A stretch of 64,000 nucleotides of DNA from Gracilaria domingensis. Taxonomy: Eukaryota > Rhodophyta > Florideophyceae > Gracilariales > Gracilariaceae. This document shows positions 10,744 through 19,851 of the stretch, piece by piece (positions within the stretch are counted from its first letter, which is position 1; every line of letters begins with the position of its first letter). Position numbers and translations under genes: made by a program. The stretch is from positions 309,692 to 373,691 of the forward strand of contig VCMS01000020.1 in NCBI GenBank assembly GCA_022539475.1. Reading direction: 5' to 3'. The notes below the pieces were generated by a model, which ran no database searches, was not told where the DNA came from, and saw only the letters and a program-made list of their open reading frames with translations.

Positions 10744-11796
10744 ATGGTGCTTATCCAACTGAAGGCTCCGTTCGTGAGCGTGATCGTAACCGTACTTTCC
10801 ACTCTTGCGGAACTCGCATTGCTCTCCTTTCTTCTCGTTTTGAACAACCTCCACGAATGCAAACGGCTTCGAAGTGGGCGGGGGGTTGAAGTACGCCACC
10901 ATCTCAAACGAACTCGCATCATCTCCTTGCTGGCATTGGCTGCTTTCTTCGTTCTTGAGGTAGTGTTCTCCTTCTACAATGATCCTGTTAACAACGTTGT
11001 GTCGGAAACACATGCGTGTGTACGGGTTGCTAATTCTGTGCGGGAACGAGGTGACTCGAGGGGCTTTCTCAGAGCAGCGGATGTGCTTTTGGAATGTGGC
11101 GTTGTCGAGAATGGCACTATCACTCAATTTGAAGGCAACTTCAGTAGGCAGACGCAGCAAGTGGAATGTTCTCCGCAAGCCATGTTTACGTATCCCTTAG
11201 ACGATCGCACAGTGAACGACAGCGTCTCTGACCTGCCATTTCGCTGTGTAGCAGTCGCTGAAGGTGAAGAGTGCGTATTTCTACAACAAAGAGGAAATCT
11301 GTCGCTCATTTCTCAACCGTTCTTCTTGGAAGACCTTCCGTTTCTTCCTGAAAATTTTCCATTCCTCCCAACCGAACTTCACTTTACGGCGCCATCGAAC
11401 CTCACTTTGTTTGCCGACCGAGCAATTGAGGCATTTCAGCGAAACATTTTCGGGCCTGCAGCTCTGAGAAGAATCATCTACAGTGGGGCAAGTGAGGGTA
11501 CCTGTACGTTTCCAGTGGTGGATGGGACTGCCACCACCATACCATTGGCAATGATTATTGCTTTGTCAGTGGTATGGGCGATCGCGATTTTGTTGTTTCT
11601 CTCCGTGTGGTGGCTTCGCAAAGATGTGTTCTTCGAGATGAATAATCCCATGGATTGGGCTACGCGAAGTATGCGGTCGGCTGATGATCCTTTAGGAATG
11701 AACCCCATCTTGACTGGAGTTGAGGATGAGGAAAGGATGCTGGTTAAGATTTCGACGTCAGCCCGGTTATCTGGAGACAATCGAATGGACAAATAG
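10744..11796 (+). CDS. Three-pass membrane glycoprotein, family shared with 14834-16291
   Basis: The ATG at 10744 is chosen because it aligns with the start of the related minus-strand protein (MVLIQLKAP against MLEIPFSTG, both leading into TM1). The 350 residues hold TM1 at about 10-34 and a basic loop (KRLRSGRGVEVRHHLKRTR). TM2 at about 58-78 is followed by a Cys-containing domain to about 266 with several N-x-S/T sites. TM3 (LAMIIALSVVWAIAILLFL) and a ~59-residue cytosolic tail beginning RKDVFFEMNNPMDWATR close the protein. The frame is open upstream to about 10450, so a longer product is possible. The architecture suggests a cell-surface protein. I recognise no named family. Confidence 0.65.
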   Translation: MVLIQLKAPFVSVIVTVLSTLAELALLSFLLVLNNLHECKRLRSGRGVEVRHHLKRTRIISLLALAAFFVLEVVFSFYNDPVNNVVSETHACVRVANSVRERGDSRGFLRAADVLLECGVVENGTITQFEGNFSRQTQQVECSPQAMFTYPLDDRTVNDSVSDLPFRCVAVAEGEECVFLQQRGNLSLISQPFFLEDLPFLPENFPFLPTELHFTAPSNLTLFADRAIEAFQRNIFGPAALRRIIYSGASEGTCTFPVVDGTATTIPLAMIIALSVVWAIAILLFLSVWWLRKDVFFEMNNPMDWATRSMRSADDPLGMNPILTGVEDEERMLVKISTSARLSGDNRMDK

Positions 11797-12664
11797 AAGA
11801 GGCAAGCGGAAATATCCAGACAACCGCAAATAATTTATGCAAGTTGCAAAATATTTTGCCCATTAAAATTTTGAATGAGAACTTGTACGTGTGCAAACTG
11901 TAACGGTGGTAAAAATAAACTTTTTGAAAGCCTAAATTTAGTTTAATATATTCTTAGAAGTTTGAACTTCTCCACACTTTTCCATTCGCCCAAAGTTTAA
12001 CGAGCCATATTTGGCAATCCGGTGATAATACTCGTGACAAATTGGTGAAGGGAACTCAGACCGGACCACGAGGTCACCCTCAGTTGCGCCGATGCCATAC
12101 TTGTCTCAACTGCGACACGAATGGCTCGCAATAGAATGATCCGTTCATGCTGGCTGGAAACGGTTTTCAACGACACTGACGCGTCTCTCATGCGACGTCG
12201 CGTGTGAAGCCTAGGATCACTCGTTCTTCTTCAAGAAATAAGAACAGGAAGCACTGGATTCGAAAATCCTGCGGACCTGTTCTGGCGGTAAAGGTTAACA
12301 AGACGATGGAAGTTGTGGAAAAGCTTTCCAGCAGAACTATCTGTGGCTGTCCAAGGATCTCGAGACATTGAGATGGTTCCGTCAAGACAAGCCAAAGGAC
12401 AAATTCACGAAGCCATAACTACTGTGATGGGAAGCCCCCGAAACCGCCATGCTCTTGAGAAAGAGTGGGAGTAGCTACATTCAACGATCCACCTGGGAAC
12501 GAATCAATACATCACAGACAAGTCCCGAGTCGTGCATCATCATCATCACAACGCGATTTTTCCTTTTTAGATGCGGTAGTTCGTGCATCTCTTAGCAACT
12601 CTTCGAAGATAGAACTGTTCATGAACTATCTTTGTCCTACTGGCTTTGATCTTCTCCTCCATGC
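11797..12664. other. Non-coding spacer
   Basis: 11.8-12.0 kb is AT-rich and probably the 3' flank of the membrane gene. Short frames on both strands at 12.0-12.6 kb look weakly coding but are broken and match nothing I know. No repeat structure was seen. Confidence 0.4.
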
Positions 12665-12666
12665 AG

Positions 12667-12672
12667 TATAAA
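12667..12672 (+). promoter_or_regulatory. TATA box of the small secreted peptide gene
   Basis: TATAAA lies 93 bases upstream of the ATG at 12765, in the context GCAGTATAAAGAGCGG. A pyrimidine-rich leader lies between the two. Confidence 0.45.
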
Positions 12673-12764
12673 GAGCGGTGTTGAACCAAAACTGACGCCG
12701 TTCTGCTCCACCTCCCAATCTGGTCTTCACCTCTTGCCGAGAGCATCTTACAGCACCTCCCGCC

Positions 12765-12917
12765 ATGAACATTTGCTCCATCTATATTGTGTTCGCAATA
12801 TTCCTCTTCATTCAAAATGGCAATGCCGGCTTCTTCTGTCGTGGGCGTAGAGGCCGCCGCCTTGTGATCATCAATCCGCCCACTCTCCCCGACCCCACCC
12901 CCTTCGGTTACCCCTAA
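12765..12917 (+). CDS. Small secreted peptide, 50 residues
   Basis: ATG at 12765 and TAA at 12915 enclose 50 codons. Residues 1-21 (MNICSIYIVFAIFLFIQNGNA) form a hydrophobic signal peptide with an NGNA-G cleavage-like end. The mature ~29 residues begin GFFCRGRRGRRLVIINPP and end PDPTPFGYP: basic first, Pro-rich last, with one Cys. The gene has its own TATA box and a CT-rich leader. The coding strand is supported by the signal peptide rather than by length. It may be a secreted signal or defence peptide, but no family is recognised. The poly-basic RGRRGRR could be a processing or binding site. Confidence 0.5.
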   Translation: MNICSIYIVFAIFLFIQNGNAGFFCRGRRGRRLVIINPPTLPDPTPFGYP

Positions 12918-13342
12918 ATCGTGGTTGACACGAAAACTGCGGTCGCCCATGTGGCTGGACTGAACGCAGTGAACAGAACGGGGTCCATCGCTGGTGAAAC
13001 TCTCGCTGAACAGCTTGAACAGACGCTGCTCAACATTGGACTGGCATTAGATATGGGTGATCTCTTGAAATCCATAGTTGTGTTTGTCGGCGTTGATACG
13101 GGTAGTGGACTTCTACTATTGGAGGCAAACGGGATGCACGGCCCGCCAGAGCCGCCGAATACCGTATTCACTGCCACATCGTCGCGTTGGAGGGACTCCT
13201 AGTTGAGATTCAAGTTGATGTAGCCGTCTCCGAATCGTTCGTGAGACGCTTGCTGTGCTAATAGATGTTTTCGATTCACGACTGCAGGTGATTGCCCAGT
13301 TTCTGTTAGACATCAGGTAGGAGATTGAAGAGCTGTAGCTAC
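12918..13342. other. Downstream flank of the small peptide gene, no clear gene
   Basis: A plus-strand frame of about 93 codons (12921-13202) and an overlapping minus-strand frame of 87 codons are both open. Neither has an informative motif or a persuasive start, so no gene is called. Confidence 0.35.
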
Positions 13343-14050
13343 CAGGCCCGTATTTGTGACTGACTGATTTGATAGATATATAAATGACTATTGACTGACT
13401 GACTAGCACATGCAGTTAAATTCTAGTCACATGTAGTCATTTACAGTACACATGGCCACAGAGACACGTGTCTCACTTTCATAACCACTCATCATCCTAC
13501 ACGTGTGTAACATAATAGCTTAAATAGTTTTCAAATTAAGTTTAAGTTTTATTTTCACTAATATTAGTATAAATAGTTAAATAGTCGTTAAGATATCGCT
13601 TTTCGATTAATTTTGTTTTCAATATTTTCCTCATTGTTAAAAACGTTTTAAAAACTTTAAAGTTTGATATTAACATTTTTTAAAACGAGTAAACATGGTT
13701 AAAGCCTAAGCAAGTTGCATGTATACCTGCATATCTCAAACCAAGAGTAGTGCAGTTTAATTTCTAAGCAAACAGGCTTAGAAGAAGGACAAAGAAAATT
13801 GTGACTAAATCTGACTGACTACGAAATTTTTTAAGTGACTTTGACTTTTCGACACGGTCAAAAATCCAGGCCCGTATTTGTGACTGACTATTTTGCCAAA
13901 TAATAGAGTTTGACTGACTACTTTAGCAGAACGACTAGTCCTTATGCTATTTTTTCCTTATTTTTAGAGCGTTGTGACTAGTCGATTTGTCATTTTTGTT
14001 GACTAGTGACTACTCAATTTACAATTTTGATAGTCACAAATACGGCCCTG
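13343..14050. mobile_element. hAT-type MITE cluster sharing CAGGSCCGTATTTGTGACT ends
   Basis: The terminal sequence CAGGCCCGTATTTGTGACTG occurs at 13343 and again at 13867. The inverted form, ending AAATACGGCCCTG, is at 14038-14050. Between them lie many GACT and TAGTCA words, mirroring the interior of the complete copy at 14369-14858. No matching 8-bp target duplication was found for any pairing. The cluster is therefore probably two overlapping, truncated or nested copies. It has no coding capacity and would depend on a hAT transposase in trans. Confidence 0.6.
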
Positions 14051-14368
14051 CTCTCCACACATAAGTGATATTGAGCGAAACCTCGGCTAGCTAGTGAACA
14101 ATGAGTTGTTTGTCTTTTGAACTAACATGGGTGGAGGATGTAGGAGGCCATGAAGGCCACCATAGATATACAAGCAAACTTTGTTCCAGTTCAAACTGGC
14201 GCAAAATTATGAGCTGACAGCAGCCCTGGCTGAAAGTCAGCATGTAAGTAAAAGAGAGGCGTCACAGAAACATCAAACTTGCCGTCACCATCCATACTTC
14301 ATCAGGTAAATTCATAGCTGTTACTATCATCAGTTCCATCAAGAGGCCCGTGTAGCTCGTACTTTTCT

Positions 14369-14858
14369 CAGGGGCGTATTTGTGACGGATTAAATTTAGT
14401 TTCCCTTAGTCACTAGTCACAACAAAAAATCAGTTAGTCAGTCATGTTAGTCATTAAAAGCTTTCAAATATTTTTTGCTCAGTTTTCTCAACTTAACACG
14501 CAATGGCGTCCACCAAAGAACCTTCGATGCATTTAGCATGATTTAAAATAGTAGTCTGCGCTACGTAATCGTCTTTAAGCTTACTTGTAACAAAAAATCG
14601 AAATAAATTAGATGTTTTTAAACAATTTTTTTGAAAACCTTTGAGTTTAATTTCGTGCAACAGGACATGTCTAACCTCTAACTTTTGTGAATATGCTTGT
14701 AATTCGGTATCACAGTAGACTTCCACGTTAAATACGCCATCGTAAAGAACCTAAAATTTGCTATGACTAAAATGACTAAATCTTTTTTACCGTCGTAGTC
14801 AGTCAGTCATTAGTCACCCATCTTTTAGCTTAGTCAGTCAGTCAGAAATGCAGCCCTG
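14369..14858. mobile_element. Complete hAT-type MITE with 8-bp target duplication ACTTTTCT
   Basis: The 490-bp element starts CAGGGGCGTATTTGTGAC and ends GCAGCCCTG; the ends are imperfect inverted repeats. ACTTTTCT is present directly before (14361-14368) and directly after (14859-14866). Eight-base duplications are the hallmark of hAT transposition. It is non-coding. Its right end lies inside the 3' end of the membrane-protein gene and supplies that gene's last seven codons and stop. Confidence 0.85.
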
Positions 14859-16291
14859 ACTTTTCTGTCCGCCGGTCCTATGAGAGGATTTTCGTCTCTG
14901 TGTCGAATGGGGGCACAATACTGCAGGCGGATCTTATTTCCCATTGTGTGGTCGAGCCCCTCAGATGTTTCTAAGTACCGAGCCCAGCATGCCGAAAGGC
15001 CGTCTAAAGTGTTTGGCCTCATAATATTTTTCATTTTCGTGCAGAAATAGATTTCAACCAGAAACCCAAACAAGAGCACCACAGAAATCTCCAAACCTCC
15101 GAGAATGATTGTCGGCTTGTCTATTGTCGTCCGCATCGAAATCTTTCCTGTAGGGAAACGTGCAGTGATATTGTCGGCCTTGGAATACAAAATGCGACGT
15201 ACAATGCTTCGAAAGTCTTGTTCTCCTAACGGTGGATCGGTTATGAAGTCAACGTTTACAAAGTGTCCGGCGTTGAATATCACTTGTTCTTCAAACTGCA
15301 ACCGGCCCACAAAATATAAAGGCGCAGCCATTGTTCCATTCGCTGAGGTCAAGTTGTTATTGTCTGTGCTCATTTTCGAATTGTTGTTTACTTCGATAGA
15401 GTTGGTACCGGCGGAGTAAAAGTCTGCGTTGTTGGCAGTGACATTCTGGCACATCAGTTTCACGACAGGCGTTCCTTCACCAAAAACAGTTTGCAACGAA
15501 TTTTCCGTGAAGCATTCTATGCCGTCCATATTTAGAACTCTAACCTCCGTTACCTGAAACAACTCCGTCAAATCTTCACCATAATCATTACCCTCGGTGA
15601 TTACGTCTTCAAACCTCTCACGATCTGGGGATGGTTGAAAAGAAAGAACTGGACCTTGAATCCACGATATAGACAGTTGAGCTTCTGTCTTATGAGCAGC
15701 AGGAAATGCGGGCAATTCTGAAGGGATCACAAACGGTGGTAGCTCGTTAATGTACCGAAATAGACGTTTGGAGGTACTTTCAATACATTTCACGTTGTCT
15801 ACTAGTCGGTTTGCGTTATAAGTCACGTTTGCTGTTTTCGCAGTCACAAATCCGTTTTCATCAGAATCCACACAGCGATCGAAAACCGTCTCTGCGTTAT
15901 CTCTGAGAACTATAATGGGGTCCAATTCCGATTGGTAAATAATCCAATCATCTCGCGGCTCGGCAACAAATGCATTCTCAATCCGTTTGGAAACTAGAAT
16001 TGGAACCCCTGTTGATTCCAATCTGGTTTCTAGGTAGACCGGAAGAGCAACACACAGTACACGGATGAGTAACAGAAGCAAATGAGAAGGATAACGATGT
16101 AAAAGACCTTCATTCCATAATTTGAACTTCAAACCTTTCACTTGTACTGATTTTCCCTTTTCAAACTTTCTGTTGAGAAGCAAGGATGCGACTTTGCTTG
16201 TAGATTCCGTAACTACAGGAAAAACAAACAGCTCGAATATGAGAAAGAGAAAGCCTGCAACGATTCCGGTGGAGAATGGGATCTCCAACAT
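14834..16291 (-). CDS. Three-pass membrane glycoprotein, family shared with 10744-11796; C-terminus from a MITE
   Basis: ATG at 16291 gives 485 residues. TM1 is at about 8-27 (AGFLFLIFELFVFPVV), followed by a basic loop (LNRKFEKGKSVQVKGLKFK). TM2 at about 68-87 (LLLLLIRVLCVALPVYL) leads into a ~310-residue domain with a few Cys and many N-x-S/T sites (NVT, NNS, NLT, NGT, NIT). TM3 is at about 397-418. The ~67-residue tail starts KMKNIMRPNTLDGLSACW, resembling FEMNNPMDWATR in the relative. The last seven residues (RAAFLTD) and the stop are encoded by the hAT MITE that ends at 14858. The original C-terminus was therefore displaced. It is probably a cell-surface protein; the family is unnamed to me. 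Confidence 0.7.
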   Translation of the reverse strand: MLEIPFSTGIVAGFLFLIFELFVFPVVTESTSKVASLLLNRKFEKGKSVQVKGLKFKLWNEGLLHRYPSHLLLLLIRVLCVALPVYLETRLESTGVPILVSKRIENAFVAEPRDDWIIYQSELDPIIVLRDNAETVFDRCVDSDENGFVTAKTANVTYNANRLVDNVKCIESTSKRLFRYINELPPFVIPSELPAFPAAHKTEAQLSISWIQGPVLSFQPSPDRERFEDVITEGNDYGEDLTELFQVTEVRVLNMDGIECFTENSLQTVFGEGTPVVKLMCQNVTANNADFYSAGTNSIEVNNNSKMSTDNNNLTSANGTMAAPLYFVGRLQFEEQVIFNAGHFVNVDFITDPPLGEQDFRSIVRRILYSKADNITARFPTGKISMRTTIDKPTIILGGLEISVVLLFGFLVEIYFCTKMKNIMRPNTLDGLSACWARYLETSEGLDHTMGNKIRLQYCAPIRHRDENPLIGPADRKVRAAFLTD

Positions 16292-16734
16292 TTTGCAAGG
16301 AAACAAGTACGTTGTCGGAGAGGAACCTGGTTGAGAATAGCGGAGACGGATGGCAGGCAGATTGAAGATGAGAAGCCGTGAGGATTGAAGCGATGTTTAT
16401 ATATGGGAGGTACAACCAGAACCGTATGTAGATGGAGAGGGAGAGCATACTCGTGTACGTAGCGCTGAATCTGCGTGGAAGTTCTTTGCTGTATTGTTTC
16501 AGTATATATGTCATATGGGGATCATAACTGAGTTAGCAATTGTTGCCCTACGGATCACCCAAAAATCGAATAGTTCAGGACTCGAGTGTCGACGGTATAA
16601 GAAGAACTAAAACAAAAAAAAGTCTAAATTTCCACTTCCCCTCGCTGGTAACAATTTGGTTCACACCGTGTGTAGTTCGACGCACTCCACAACATTTCGA
16701 TACCGGTTCCAATTCTTGGGTGGCACTTGCTGTA

Positions 16735-17455
16735 AACTCTCAACAAGGAAGAGAATGCCAACTAGGAAAGAACGGATCGAGAAAGTTGCAAGTGCACGTT
16801 CATAGACAACGAAAGGTCAGCTGTAACACAGTAGTGTGACCTATAAGCTAGACTAGTGTCTTTTGTAGTTACGCGTGAGGCTTTGCGTCACCTTCATTAG
16901 CGCCTAGCGCTTCAAGCTACCTTCCACGCGTGCTATAAAAGAGGAGGTACGAATCTGGACTGTGCCTCCTGAGGCGAGGACAGCTGATCACGACCTTACA
17001 TCTCATCAGTTTCGTCACAACTGTATTCCTCCACCTTCCGTATTACATCAGCTCAGTCCGAACATGGCGTTAGTGTTCGGTGTGAGACATTTCCAGTTCT
17101 AGCCTTGAACGTCGCCAGTTTCCAGTTCTTGGATGATACGACTGGTTAAATAGGAATAAGAATAAGGTCCACGAAGTTGTCAGGACGACTAGGAAGAAGC
17201 GGATCGAGGAAGCGGCATGTGCATGTTCAGAAAGCTGAAAAGGTTGACACGTCTCCGAGTTGGTATTCCCTTTTGGCGCCAGGGTGAGCCCGCTGCGGGC
17301 TTGAAAGGGGCAACATTTCCGCCTTTGGATGGTCCTAGTTGTTGTTCCGCGACGAGAATAAGGTGCAACAGGTTGTCACGACGACCAGGATGAACAGGAT
17401 CGAGAAAGCCGCATGTGCTCCTTTTATGAACGGCGAAAGGTTAGCTGAGAACGAA
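16735..17455. repeat. Three diverged ~90-bp direct repeats
   Basis: Units at about 16735-16825, 17165-17255 and 17355-17455 share, in order, GACSAYYAGGAWGA, CGGATCGAGRAAG (AGGATCGAGAAAG in the third), GCATGTGC-like and GAAAGGTYAGCTG words. They are too diverged to be recent tandem duplicates. They could be pieces of a retroelement LTR or leader. Confidence 0.4.
16934..16939 (+). promoter_or_regulatory. TATA box in a possible solo LTR or promoter remnant
   Basis: GCTATAAAAGAGG is a strong TATA context, followed by pyrimidine-rich sequence. No coding frame follows within 1 kb, so it may belong to a decayed LTR. Confidence 0.25.
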
Positions 17456-17501
17456 TTTGGCCGTGTCATTAGGTACAAAATGGTTTGCTGTAGGCTTGGA
17501 C

Positions 17502-17548
17502 GAGGCAATTGTATCGGCGGCATAATATGCCGCCGATACAAATGCCTC
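17502..17548. repeat. 47-bp hairpin, 23-bp arms around one base
   Basis: The arm GAGGCAATTGTATCGGCGGCA (first 21 of 23 bases) pairs with TGCCGCCGATACAAATGCCTC around a single central A, with one mismatch. The near-zero loop and GGCGGC core make a very stable cruciform. It could be a transposon end-to-end junction or an element-borne terminator-like structure. Confidence 0.7.
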
Positions 17549-18398
17549 ATATAATGTGTCATACCCTTGGTACTAACGAATACGGCATTGTCATTGTTTC
17601 ACTCATGCACTGTCGAAAACGGCTAATATATACAAAGCCTTTACAACAAAGGCAATTAAAATGAACGTGGTGTGGCGTGGGGACCCCCTCAAAACACGCT
17701 GTCGAGGAAGAGTGAGAAAGAGTTAACCATGCATGGTAACTCCGCTTGCGTATCACGGATTATTGAGGATGTAGCATATACATCTACCAAAGTTACCAAA
17801 CGGCCTCAAACAAACATATATAAATGTCCCAACACAGCGATAAGTTGATAAGTAAAGTGGTGGCCTCTTACGGCGTATATCGTGCGTCCTGAGTAGAAGC
17901 TCGGCACCTTAGCTGAGAGTAATGACGCATGCCCATCTCAAATAGAGAAAATACAGTGCACAGTTCGCTTGACAAGCACCCTTGATGCCGGAGCAAAATA
18001 AACGATGTGAGGAGTCCTCATGTGATTTCGAAAATCAAATAACCATTTTGAGGCATTAGAGAGTTTACGCAAACCGCATTTCTCGTGTAAACGGGAGTAG
18101 ACACGAACGACACGTATGTCACGAAACTTTTATGCGTTGAATAGCTTTCCAAATCTTACGCCAACCAAATCTCGTACCGAACGTACAAGGATATCGTCAC
18201 CTGTTGACTTTTTAAGTCTGAGATAAGACGGGCAGAACGCCACGCGACCTCAGATGTGAAGCGTCGTCTGTGCTTGTGATTTCACCTCGCGTAGTATACT
18301 GTGACATTCAATTGAACTATTGCATCGCACCATTGCAAAGCTGAATTTGCACAACTCTAGTCGGGCTTCAAAAGCCTACTCTTTCTTTTCGTTGTTCA

Positions 18399-19538
18399 AT
18401 GGTACGCCAAAAGCAGTATACAATTGGATATGCACGTCGTCGCTACCGACGCCGAAAGTTACTACTCGCCCTATCCATACAGTCCAATCTCTGTCCTTTG
18501 TTGCGCGAACATATGGCCAGACTTACGAGAGAATCCAGTAGTGACTTGACTGCTCTCAAGCTGCGGATATGGAGCATCAAGACCCATTCGTTTAACATGA
18601 ACTGTCTCTCGACGGAACAATGCCTCCATGATTTTCGCTTTCGTCCAAATGATGTTGGGCGAATATCAAATATCATTCATTGGAACCAACCGCACACCTC
18701 ACGAAATAGATACCGATGTGACTCAATCACCGCATGTTGCATTGTCTTAAAGCGATTGGCATCAGCAATTACGTGGTATGATATGGAGTACATGTTCGGA
18801 ATGAGATACTCGCACATAAGTGAGGTTTTTTGGGAAGCAATAGAGCATTTTGTCGAAAACAAAGGTCATCTTGTGACATCGGTTCGCAATCATCTACTAC
18901 AATCTAGAGCGCAGTTGTATGCGGAAGCTCTTACTCGTGTTGGTGCACCACTCGACAGTTGCGTGGGGTTCATAGACTGTACAAAAGTAAATATCTGCCG
19001 GCCAGGCGGGGATGGTAGCAATCAAAGATCTTGCTTCTCTGGACACACGCGGCGCCACTGTTTGAAGTATCAGACAATTTCTACTCCAGATGGTTTAATG
19101 TTTCATCTATTTGGACCTATTGTTGGTCGGCACCACGATCTCACTCTGCTGCGACGAAGTGGAGTGGAACAACAAATGGAGGAATGTCTTTTAATGAATG
19201 GGAGACAGTACTATCTGTACGGAGATCCGGCATACGTTCTTCGACCATGGCTACAGACTGCATTTGAACGTGCAATTGCAACTAATGATCAGAAAACATA
19301 CAATACATCAATGAATGCAATACGGACCTCCGTCGAGTGGAACTATAAAGATCTAAAGCAACTCTGGGTGCGAAACGGATTCTCGAGGCTTCTGTCTGTT
19401 CGCCGTTTTCCAGTGGCCCTGCTGTACATTGCTTCGGCTTTATTACTGAACTTCAAAGTATGCATTGAGAAAGGAGGGCAGGCAAGCCATTTCTTTGGTT
19501 GTAAAGCACCAGATCTAGACCTTTACTGCATGCTATGA
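18399..19538 (+). CDS. PIF/Harbinger-type DDE transposase, intact frame
   Basis: ATG at 18399 opens 379 codons without a break. The DDE superfamily endonuclease core is clear. GFIDCTKVNICRPGG holds Asp193, GPIVGRHHDLTLLRRSG holds Asp247, YYLYGDPAYVLRPWLQ carries an additional conserved Asp276, and RTSVEWNYKDLKQLW holds Glu313. The N-terminus is basic (RRRYRRRK), consistent with DNA binding or a nuclear signal. Known Harbinger elements also need a Myb-like partner; none lies within 4 kb, though one Myb/coiled-coil gene is at 23.6 kb. Terminal inverted repeats and the expected 3-bp duplication were not found by eye. The intact D-D-E triad suggests recent activity. Confidence 0.8.
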   Translation: MVRQKQYTIGYARRRYRRRKLLLALSIQSNLCPLLREHMARLTRESSSDLTALKLRIWSIKTHSFNMNCLSTEQCLHDFRFRPNDVGRISNIIHWNQPHTSRNRYRCDSITACCIVLKRLASAITWYDMEYMFGMRYSHISEVFWEAIEHFVENKGHLVTSVRNHLLQSRAQLYAEALTRVGAPLDSCVGFIDCTKVNICRPGGDGSNQRSCFSGHTRRHCLKYQTISTPDGLMFHLFGPIVGRHHDLTLLRRSGVEQQMEECLLMNGRQYYLYGDPAYVLRPWLQTAFERAIATNDQKTYNTSMNAIRTSVEWNYKDLKQLWVRNGFSRLLSVRRFPVALLYIASALLLNFKVCIEKGGQASHFFGCKAPDLDLYCML

Positions 19539-19851
19539 ACTTAATCTGGGTGAGAAAGGTCTTCCATTTCGGTCTGGATCTTTTGAACAAAGTGTAAGGA
19601 TGTTCCAAACTACGTGGAATCTATGATTGGTACCACTGCTTCACTGCTTAAAACTAGCCGTGCAGACCTGTATCACCCAAAACTGTATAGACGACGGTAA
19701 TGTTGCTGTGGGTGTGATGTTGTTGACGATCACATTGCAAGGGACGTTTGTGACACCCAAGCGCTTCGTGCATATTTCCGAGTTCTTTCTGCACGACTCC
19801 TAGATTGTTATGAGCCTCAGTTAGACGTGGGATACTTTACACAGCAATATT
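19539..19851. other. Short spacer, no gene seen
   Basis: This is the downstream flank of the transposase. No terminal inverted repeat could be matched with sequence upstream of 18399. Confidence 0.35.

Larger units (their letters stand above)
16292..18398. other. Non-coding region with repeats and possible LTR remnant
   Basis: No gene was recognised. It contains three diverged repeat units, a TATAAAA at 16934 and a 47-bp hairpin at 17502-17548. Short frames on both strands do not overlap known families. 17.56-18.3 kb shows nothing beyond AT-rich spacer and the probable promoter side of the transposase at 18399. Confidence 0.4.
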
